NCBI GenBank assembly: GCA_017428285.1
Contig: JAFRRE010000071.1
Location: forward strand, 1-13,344
Direction: 5' to 3'
Length of the DNA stretch: 13,344 bases
Source: Bacteroidales bacterium
GTDB taxonomy: Bacteria; Bacteroidota; Bacteroidia; Bacteroidales; F082
The notes under the pieces were generated by a model. It was not told the origin of the DNA, searched no databases, and was given only the letters and a program-made list of their open reading frames with translations. A program made the translations under genes and the position numbers. The first letter of the stretch is position 1, and the number at the start of each line of letters is the position of its first letter. Positions 7,599 through 13,344 of this stretch are shown piece by piece.

Positions 7599-8462
7599 TT
7601 ATTTGTTGTTGAAGTAATAAGTGATGGTGAATCTGAGGTCGGTACCCATGTATTTCGACTTGTTGGTGAGTTGGTCGAAATGCACGTAGTCACCGTCTCT
7701 GGTGTAGTAGGTCTGTGAGTTGCCCTCGCCGTCGGCCACTTCGTGATACCACTTGTCGTTGGTTCTCAGCATGCCGGTCAGGCCATATTCAAAACCGAGT
7801 GACAGAGGAAGGTCGGCAACAAAAGCTTGAAGGCCGATGAAAGCACCGAGTCCAATGGTGAACGAATTGTAGTTGTAGTTGTCTTTCACATCGTACTTCT
7901 GCAGGCTGTGAGTGCCAGTGGCATCGTTGGTGACCACTTGATAGTTTTCGGTCTCATACACACTGTTCATGGCATCAACGCCCAACGGAATCGTGGCACC
8001 GACATAGACATCGAGGATGTTCTTGGGTGAGAAGTGATAGGCGATACCAGGGCTGACGCGGAACCTTCTGGTGTAGTATTTGTCCGTCAAAGGAATGTTG
8101 CGAGTGCCAAAGTCCTCTTCATAATAGTCGTAGATCTCGTCAAAATTCACATTATAGTTACCGGAGGCATTGGTGGTGTGGCCGTTGTATTGGATGCCAA
8201 AACGCATCTCAGTACGGTCGCTCAGGTAATACTTCAGGTTGATGAGCGGCAGGCCAAAGGCTTTCTCGTCTTGAGAGCCCCAGGTCTCAACGAGGTCGGC
8301 GATTTCAGAATAGCTTGGGCCAAAATAAAGACCCCAATCGCCAGCAACAGGACGATTACCAGTAACGATTTTCGTTGAATAGGTTTGCCCTTGGCTTAAC
8401 TGTGCTTGAGCCAAACCTACAAAGGCTAAGCACAATGCCATAGTAATGAATACTCTTTTCAT
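7599..8462 (-). CDS. Outer-membrane beta-barrel protein, first gene of the envelope cluster
   Basis: A 287-aa protein. MKRVFITMALCLAFVGLAQA is a Sec signal with cleavage expected after AQA (residue 20). The mature part alternates polar and hydrophobic residues in many short strands, such as WGLYFGPSYSE, EMRFGIQYNGHT, FRVSPGIAYHFSP, FTIGLGAFIGLQAF and LSLGFEYGLTG. It ends in LRFTITYYFNNK, an aromatic-rich last strand as expected for outer-membrane barrels. This fits the general Bacteroidetes 'outer membrane beta-barrel protein' class; a transport or adhesion role cannot be assigned. It leads the leftward cluster, with a promoter just upstream and a small lipoprotein gene 13 nt downstream. The pairing of a barrel with two lipoproteins suggests a joint envelope role, but this is inference. 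Confidence 0.85.
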   Translation of the reverse strand: MKRVFITMALCLAFVGLAQAQLSQGQTYSTKIVTGNRPVAGDWGLYFGPSYSEIADLVETWGSQDEKAFGLPLINLKYYLSDRTEMRFGIQYNGHTTNASGNYNVNFDEIYDYYEEDFGTRNIPLTDKYYTRRFRVSPGIAYHFSPKNILDVYVGATIPLGVDAMNSVYETENYQVVTNDATGTHSLQKYDVKDNYNYNSFTIGLGAFIGLQAFVADLPLSLGFEYGLTGMLRTNDKWYHEVADGEGNSQTYYTRDGDYVHFDQLTNKSKYMGTDLRFTITYYFNNK

Positions 8463-8507
8463 AATGAATGGAAATTTGTTGTTAGTTGAAATTTGGTTTT
8501 AGTGCTG

Positions 8508-8515
8508 CAAAAATA
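8508..8515 (-). promoter_or_regulatory. -7 element for the leftward envelope cluster
   Basis: On the minus strand TATTTTTG (8515-8508) matches TAnnTTTG and lies about 46 nt upstream of the beta-barrel ATG. No convincing TTTG is present at the -33 position, so strength is uncertain and an activator is possible. Confidence 0.5.
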
Positions 8516-8569
8516 CGGTTTTTGTTAATATCCTGCTAGAAAAAACGAATGTTTTCTTTAACGGTATTC

Positions 8570-8600
8570 TTAGGATGAATCAAGAAAAACCGTACATTTG
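8570..8600 (+). promoter_or_regulatory. Promoter for the Tricorn-like peptidase gene
   Basis: TTAG (8570-8573), 19 bp, then TACATTTG (8593-8600) is a good match to the Bacteroidetes consensus. It overlaps the upstream extension of the long reading frame, which could begin at 8575. This supports the internal ATG at 8668 as the true start, with a leader of about 60 nt. Confidence 0.65.
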
Positions 8601-8667
8601 CAAGGCATTGGGGATCAAAATGGTTGTTCTTCCTAGAAATGGAAATAACGTACTAAATCTAAATACT

Positions 8668-11600
8668 ATGAAAATCAAACATTTATTTTTTTCAATCCTA
8701 TTATTGGGCGCATTCAGCTTGACAGCCCAAGAGGAAGCCAAAATGTTGCGCTTTCCGACCATCCATGGCAACGATGTGGTGTTCAGTTATGGCGGTGACC
8801 TGTATTCCGTCGGCATCAAGGGCGGCGTTGCCCACAAACTCACCAACGATGCCAACGGCTATGAGATGTTCGCACGATTCTCACCCGATGGCAAACATTT
8901 GGCTTTCACAGGACAATACGATGGTAACACAGAAGTCTATGTCATGCCTTATCCCGAGTGTGGCACACCCATGCGCCTGACCTATACGCCTACCTTGGGT
9001 CGTGATGACATCAGCGACCGTATGGGTCCGAACAACATCGTCATGGCATGGAAAGACAACGAGAACATCGTCTTCCGCTCCCGCAAGGAAAGCTGGGATG
9101 ACTTTGTAGGCCAACTTTTCCTCGCCAACATCAACGGTGGCTTGGCCGAGCAATTGCCGTTGCCTGAAGGCGGTTGGATTTCGTATTCGCCCGACGGTCA
9201 GCAGATTGCCTACAACCGCGTGATGCGTGAGTTCCGCACTTGGAAATACTATCGCGGCGGCATGGCCGATGATGTGTGGATTTATGATTTCAAGTCAAAG
9301 AAGATTGAGAACATCACCAACAACAACGCTCAGGACATCTTCCCGATGTGGGTGGGCAACAAAGTGTATTTCTGCTCCGACCGTGACCGCACGATGAACC
9401 TGTTCTGCTACGACCGTAGCACGAAACAGACCACCAAGGTGACGGACTACACCTATTATGATATCAAGTGGCCTTCGCTGGGCGACAAGGACATTGTATA
9501 TGAAAACGGCGGTCAACTCTTCCGCTACAATCTCGCTGACGGCAAGGTTTATCCCATCCCTGTGCAGATGGCCAACGACAACAAGTCAACGCGTACCAAG
9601 TATGTGGATGCCAGCAAGTTCATCAACACAAGTAGTATCTCTCCCGATGGAAAACGTGTGGCTTTCGGGGCCCGTGGCGATGTGTGGACAGTGCCGGTAA
9701 AGTCAGGCATCACAAGGAATCTGACCCAGAGCGACAACGCTCACGACCGCAATGTGGCTTGGTCGCCCGATGGCAAATACATCGCCTACATCAGTGACCG
9801 CACGGGTGAGGATGAAATTTATATTCAGGCTCAGGACGGCAAAGAAGAAGCCATCCAGTTGACCAAGGACTCCGACACCTATAAATATAGTCTCAAATGG
9901 TCGCCCGACAGCAAGAAGATTCTGTGGGATGACAAAATGAACCGCATCAATATGGTTGATGTGGCTTCGAAGAAGGTCACTGTGGTGGCGAGCAGCAAAG
10001 CCGGTGAGATGAACGAGTATTGCTGGTCGCCCGACAGCCGTTGGATTGCCTATGCCATGCCGAGCACCTTCAGCGTCAGTCAGATTCATATCTACAATGT
10101 GGCTTCAGGCAAGGACGAAGTGGTCACCGATGGATGGTACAATGCCTCTTCGCCTGCGTTCGACAAGAACGGCAAGTACTTGTATTTTACCTCCGAACGC
10201 GATTTCCGCCCAACCTACGGCTGGCTGGAATGGAACCATGTCTACACCGATATGTCTAAGGTTTATCTGCTGACTTTACAGAAAGATACGCCATCGCCAT
10301 TCCTCACGGAAAACGATGAAGTGAAGATGGAGGGAGTGAAAGATGAGGTTAAGGACGGCCCTTCGGCCCTTCGACAAGCTCAGGGCTCAGGGACCTCCGC
10401 TGGCAAAGGCAAGAAGGATGGAAAGAAAGGCCCTAAAGACGGTAAGTCAGAGGGAAAACCTGAAGGCAAGAAAGAAGTTAAGGAAGTGAAGATCGATTTC
10501 GAGGGTATCAGCAATAGGGTAGTGGTGCTTCCCGTCAATGCGGGACGCTACTTTAACCTGACGGGCGTTGAGGACGGCCTGTACTTTGTGGCTTTCGGTC
10601 GCAATGGTGGTGGCCTCAACTACTTTGACGCCAAGGCGAAAAAGGTCACTAACATCGGTGGCGGCATGGGCTACGAGCTTTCTGCCGACGGCACCAAGAT
10701 GCTGATGCGCGAAGGTCGGGGCTATAAAGTTGTCAATGCGCCCAAAGGCCCGATGCCTGGCGGTGGCGGCGCACCTGGTGCTGGTTCAAAACCTGGCGAA
10801 TCTGGAAAGAGCAGCGATGAAGGCATCGACCTCACCAACATGAAGAAATGGGTCGACTTGCGCACTGAGTGGACGCAAATCTACAACGAGGCTTGGCGTC
10901 AGATGCGCGACTTCTTCTATGCGCCCAATATGCATGGTGTGAATTGGCCTGCCATGAAAGAAAAGTATGGTAAGCTGTTGCCCTATTGCGCCGACCGCAA
11001 TGATGTGAACTACCTCATTGGTGAACTGATTGGCGAAATCAACATCGGTCACGCTTATGTGGGTGAAGGCGACCGCGTGAAGCCTGAGCGCATCCCTATG
11101 GGTATGCTGGGTTGCCGCATCCACCGCGACAAGTCGGGTTACTATCAGATTGACAAGATTTTGAAAGGCGAGAACTGGAACGAGAAGACCCGCTCGCCGT
11201 TGACTGAGGTCGGAGTGAATGCCAAGGAAGGTGACTATATCATTGCCATCGACGGACAAAGCATCAAAGGCATGAATGACATGTATGCCGCTCTCATTGG
11301 CAAAGCCGACAAGGCTGTGCTACTCACCTTAAACAATAAGGCCTCGGAGAGTGGTGCCCGCGATGTGGTGGTGAAACCCATTGCCGATGAGACAGGCTTG
11401 TATTACTACAACTGGGTGCAAGGCAACGTGGAGAAGGTGAGCAAGGCCACCAATGGTCAGGTGGGTTACATCCATATTCCCGACATGGGCGTGGAAGGTT
11501 TGAATGAGTTTGCCAAGTACTTCTATCCCCAACTCGACAAGAAAGCCCTCATCATCGACGACCGTGGCAACGGTGGTGGCAATGTCAGCCCGATGATTGT

Positions 11601-12057
11601 GGAGCGTCTGCGCCGCGAGCTGTCCATGTACGATGTGATGCGCAATGGTGAGCCTGAGACTAAGCCCACTAAGATGATGCTCGGACCCAAGGTGTTGCTG
11701 TTCAACAAGTACTCCGCCTCCGACGGTGATCTGTTCCCCTATCAGTTCAAGAAGCATAAGATTGGCACGACCATCGGTATGCGCTCGTGGGGTGGCGTAG
11801 TCGGTATCCGTGGCAGCCTGCCTTTCATCGACGGTGGAAGTTTAACCCGTCCCGAGTTCGCTCCCTTCGACGAGAAAGGCAATTGGGTCATCGAAGGCTA
11901 TGGTGTCGATCCTGACATCGTGATCGACAACGACCCCGCCCACGAGTTCGAGGGCGTTGACGACCAACTCAACAAGGCCATCGAAGTCATCCTTAAGCAG
12001 ATGAAGGACTATCCAGATATCCCTGAGATTCCTGCTTGGCCGGACAAGACGAAGTAA
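8668..12057 (+). CDS. Tricorn-type S41 peptidase, secreted
   Basis: A 1129-aa protein. The frame is open from 8575, but ATG 8668 is chosen because MKIKHLFFSILLLGAFSLTA is then a clean Sec signal (cleavage near residue 20) and a promoter lies inside the longer version. Residues about 25-690 hold beta-propeller repeats (FSPDGKHLAF, YSPDGQQIAY, ISPDGKRVAF, WSPDGKYIAY, WSPDSKKILW). A PDZ-like segment (about 820-910) has GVNAKEGDYIIAIDGQSIKG. The C-terminal S41 core has DDRGNGGGNVSPMIVERL. H795, S1018 (SASDGD) and E1076 fit Tricorn H746, S965 and E1023, and the S-to-E distance of 58 residues is the same. The Tricorn S745 position is glycine here (GHAYVG). Two low-complexity linkers occur: Lys/Gly-rich 549-608, which contains the repeat-coded GPSALRQAQGSG, and Gly/Pro-rich about 692-718. 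A role in periplasmic peptide degradation is inferred. It is monocistronic. Confidence 0.92.
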   Translation: MKIKHLFFSILLLGAFSLTAQEEAKMLRFPTIHGNDVVFSYGGDLYSVGIKGGVAHKLTNDANGYEMFARFSPDGKHLAFTGQYDGNTEVYVMPYPECGTPMRLTYTPTLGRDDISDRMGPNNIVMAWKDNENIVFRSRKESWDDFVGQLFLANINGGLAEQLPLPEGGWISYSPDGQQIAYNRVMREFRTWKYYRGGMADDVWIYDFKSKKIENITNNNAQDIFPMWVGNKVYFCSDRDRTMNLFCYDRSTKQTTKVTDYTYYDIKWPSLGDKDIVYENGGQLFRYNLADGKVYPIPVQMANDNKSTRTKYVDASKFINTSSISPDGKRVAFGARGDVWTVPVKSGITRNLTQSDNAHDRNVAWSPDGKYIAYISDRTGEDEIYIQAQDGKEEAIQLTKDSDTYKYSLKWSPDSKKILWDDKMNRINMVDVASKKVTVVASSKAGEMNEYCWSPDSRWIAYAMPSTFSVSQIHIYNVASGKDEVVTDGWYNASSPAFDKNGKYLYFTSERDFRPTYGWLEWNHVYTDMSKVYLLTLQKDTPSPFLTENDEVKMEGVKDEVKDGPSALRQAQGSGTSAGKGKKDGKKGPKDGKSEGKPEGKKEVKEVKIDFEGISNRVVVLPVNAGRYFNLTGVEDGLYFVAFGRNGGGLNYFDAKAKKVTNIGGGMGYELSADGTKMLMREGRGYKVVNAPKGPMPGGGGAPGAGSKPGESGKSSDEGIDLTNMKKWVDLRTEWTQIYNEAWRQMRDFFYAPNMHGVNWPAMKEKYGKLLPYCADRNDVNYLIGELIGEINIGHAYVGEGDRVKPERIPMGMLGCRIHRDKSGYYQIDKILKGENWNEKTRSPLTEVGVNAKEGDYIIAIDGQSIKGMNDMYAALIGKADKAVLLTLNNKASESGARDVVVKPIADETGLYYYNWVQGNVEKVSKATNGQVGYIHIPDMGVEGLNEFAKYFYPQLDKKALIIDDRGNGGGNVSPMIVERLRRELSMYDVMRNGEPETKPTKMMLGPKVLLFNKYSASDGDLFPYQFKKHKIGTTIGMRSWGGVVGIRGSLPFIDGGSLTRPEFAPFDEKGNWVIEGYGVDPDIVIDNDPAHEFEGVDDQLNKAIEVILKQMKDYPDIPEIPAWPDKTK
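10357..10396. repeat. Half copy of the palindromic repeat in a peptidase linker
   Basis: The core CCTTCGACAAGCTCAGGG recurs here. Leaving out the duplicated parts, 22 of 24 positions match the left arm at 4831-4854. Both ends are duplicated: GGCCCTTC at 10357-10364 and 10365-10372, and CTCAGGG at 10379-10385 and 10386-10392. No matching right arm follows. It is read in the same frame as the copy in the substrate-binding protein gene, giving SALRQAQG (residues 566-573). Confidence 0.85.
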
Positions 12058-12113
12058 ATAAAGTAAGTGGCTGTTCGAAATGAAACTGAATTAAGCTTCT
12101 TTAGCTGTAAGCA

Positions 12114-12171
12114 ATCAGCCGTCAGCTATCAGCTTTGTAGCACTAAGGCTGACTGCTGATGGCTGACGGCC
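12114..12171. repeat. Heptamer-built palindrome in a convergent intergenic region
   Basis: GCCGTCAGCTATCAGC (12118-12133) pairs with GCTGATGGCTGACGGC (12155-12170) over 16 bp with one G-U pair, around a 21-nt loop. Each arm is itself a 7-bp tandem series: TCAGC recurs every 7 bp on the left (12115, 12122, 12129), and its complement GCTGA recurs every 7 bp on the right. No T tract follows, so it is not a standard terminator. Confidence 0.85.
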
Positions 12172-12219
12172 AAATTCTTCTGCCTTTTATATCGAGTAAA
12201 TATGTTCTCATAATAGCTT

Positions 12220-12254
12220 AAAAAGGCTGTCTCTCAATCGGGGCCAGCTTTTTT
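12220..12254. terminator. Bidirectional terminator between the Tricorn-like and Fic genes
   Basis: AAAAAGGCTG (12220-12229) pairs with CAGCTTTTTT (12245-12254) with one G-U pair; short inner pairing CTC/GGG is possible. A5 on the left and T6 on the right give U-rich tails in both directions. It is 24 nt from the Fic stop and about 160 nt from the Tricorn-like stop. Confidence 0.8.
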
Positions 12255-12278
12255 GCGAATAATAATAGATGACTTGCC

Positions 12279-13344
12279 TTATTCCTCCACCAATTCATAA
12301 TTCGTACTACGCCCTCCTTCGTTGGAGCAACGAAGTATGCCTTTCTCGACAAGGTCTTGTATGTCGCGTAAGGCAGTGGCTGTAGAGGTCTTGGTCATCT
12401 TGGCCCATTTGCTGGTGTTGAGTTTGCCCTCAAAACCGTCCCAAAGGCGGTTAATGACTTTGATTTGTCTCTCGTTGAGTGCGACATTACAATGCTCTTG
12501 CCAAAATAAGGATTTACGCACCACACGATGTGTTTTTTCAACGGCAGTGTCGATGGCGCTCTCCATGGTCTGTAAGAACCACAAAATCCACTGCGTGATG
12601 TCTAGGCCGTGCTTGCCCATGTATTCCAGGACTTCATAGTAATTCTTCCTGTTGCGCAAGATGGCTGCCGACATACTGTAGAAGCGTTGGGGCGTGCCAT
12701 CGGCACGCGCCAAGAGCATATCGGTGAGCGTGCGTGTCAAGCGTCCATTGCCATCGTCAAACGGGTGGATGTTGACAAACCAAAGATGTGCTACGGCGGC
12801 TTTCAGTACGGGGTCGGTGGTAGGCTCACTGTTGAACCAATCCAAGAACAGCTGCATCTGAAGGGGCACATCCTCCGAAGGCGGGGCCTCATAATGTATC
12901 TTCTCCTTTCCCATGGCGCCGCTTACCACCTGCATCGGTTCCGTGCCTTGTCGCCATGCAGCTACGGTGATGGGGACGATGCCGCTTCTTCCCAAGGGAA
13001 ACAGAGCGGCATGCCAGTTGAACAGCCGCTGTTCTGTCAAGGGAGTGTCGGAATGTTGCACGGCATCCAACATCACCTGTACCACACCTTCGGTATAGTG
13101 GTCGGGAATGGGTAGTCCAGCTGTGTCAAGGCCAAGATGACGAGCCACCGATGAACGTACATGATTGGGGTTAAGGAGCAAACCTTCGATTTCGCTATTG
13201 CGTAACACATCTTCGGTCATCACATCAAGCGATGAGGTGCTTTGCGTGTCAAGACCGAGGCTGTTCATTAGTCCGAGAAGCCTGCCTTGCTTTTCGCGTA
13301 CCCGTGCCAATGGACCGATGACACTGTCGTTGCTCCAGCAAAAA
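12279..13344 (-). CDS. Fic family protein with DUF4172 N-terminus (5' end outside window)
   Basis: Fic domains usually transfer AMP from ATP to a protein hydroxyl. The frame is open to the right edge and reads ..CWSNDSVIGPLARVREKQGRLLG, typical of the DUF4172 N-terminus of stand-alone Fic proteins, so the true start lies beyond 13344. The first start-like codon inside the window is TTG 13310, which is unlikely. Numbered from that TTG, the catalytic motif HPFDDGNGR is at 182-190 (H182 as base, D186 and N188 near the phosphates, R190), and SEIEG (39-43) is the inhibitory helix glutamate region. The C-terminus (about 280-343), with LNERQIKVINRLWDGFEG and TSTATALRDIQDLVEKGIL, is a winged-helix domain, so DNA binding or dimerisation is possible. 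It is convergent with the Tricorn-like gene, and no antitoxin gene is visible. The protein target is unknown. Confidence 0.94.
   Translation of the reverse strand, partial: FCWSNDSVIGPLARVREKQGRLLGLMNSLGLDTQSTSSLDVMTEDVLRNSEIEGLLLNPNHVRSSVARHLGLDTAGLPIPDHYTEGVVQVMLDAVQHSDTPLTEQRLFNWHAALFPLGRSGIVPITVAAWRQGTEPMQVVSGAMGKEKIHYEAPPSEDVPLQMQLFLDWFNSEPTTDPVLKAAVAHLWFVNIHPFDDGNGRLTRTLTDMLLARADGTPQRFYSMSAAILRNRKNYYEVLEYMGKHGLDITQWILWFLQTMESAIDTAVEKTHRVVRKSLFWQEHCNVALNERQIKVINRLWDGFEGKLNTSKWAKMTKTSTATALRDIQDLVEKGILRCSNEGGRSTNYELVEE

Noticed and set aside
8575..8667. 31-codon N-terminal extension of the Tricorn-like protein
   Set aside because: It contains a TAnnTTTG promoter element and would bury the signal peptide; the ATG at 8668 fits better.
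10321..10500. Lys/Gly-rich stretch in the Tricorn-like gene as a frameshift scar
   Set aside because: The same frame continues with conserved propeller and S41 sequence on both sides, so it is a linker rather than a broken region.
12118..12170. Heptamer palindrome as a CRISPR or att site
   Set aside because: There is no spacer-repeat periodicity, integrase or duplicated tRNA end; the 7-bp period fits a simple repeat palindrome.

Overview
The window reads as a piece of a Bacteroidales chromosome (a Prevotella-like or gut/rumen relative; genus not determinable here). Supporting signs are: Bacteroidetes-type promoters of the TTTG-N19-20-TAnnTTTG form in front of most transcription units; A-rich leaders with little or no Shine-Dalgarno; a lipoprotein with the Fibrobacter succinogenes major paralogous domain; a cysteine-free type B L31; and a large secreted Tricorn-like peptidase. 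It is mostly ordinary chromosome. No phage, transposase, CRISPR array, tRNA or rRNA was seen.

Layout from left to right. 1-547 (minus) is the N-terminal half of serC, running off the left edge. A divergent promoter region (548-741) separates it from an FSMPD lipoprotein (742-1455, plus). Next come rpmE2 (1590-1859) with its own promoter and terminator, then lon (2013-4505), whose promoter begins inside the rpmE2 terminator tail. An oligopeptide-type ABC substrate-binding lipoprotein starts 2 nt after the lon stop. It converges, across a shared bidirectional terminator (6222-6248), on a leftward three-gene envelope cluster: an outer-membrane beta-barrel protein (8462-7599), a small lipoprotein (7585-7142) and a larger lipoprotein (7084-6269). 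A perfect hairpin followed by T6 sits directly before the start codon of the last gene. A divergent promoter region leads to a Tricorn-type S41 peptidase (8668-12057, plus). It converges on a DUF4172-Fic protein (minus, running off the right edge) across a heptamer-built palindrome and a second bidirectional terminator.

No single multi-gene pathway ties the window together. Proteolysis and peptide handling recur (Lon, a peptide-binding lipoprotein, a periplasmic Tricorn-like peptidase), but the link is only suggestive.

The most unusual signal is a short palindromic repeat family placed inside coding sequence. A near-complete hairpin copy lies inside the substrate-binding protein gene, and a half copy with duplicated ends lies in a linker of the Tricorn-like gene. 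Both are read in the same frame and give the peptide SALR(R/Q)AQG. Other second-look items are a 12-mer shared by the loops of two otherwise different terminators, the hairpin abutting a start codon, the terminator/promoter overlap before lon, and the heptamer palindrome.
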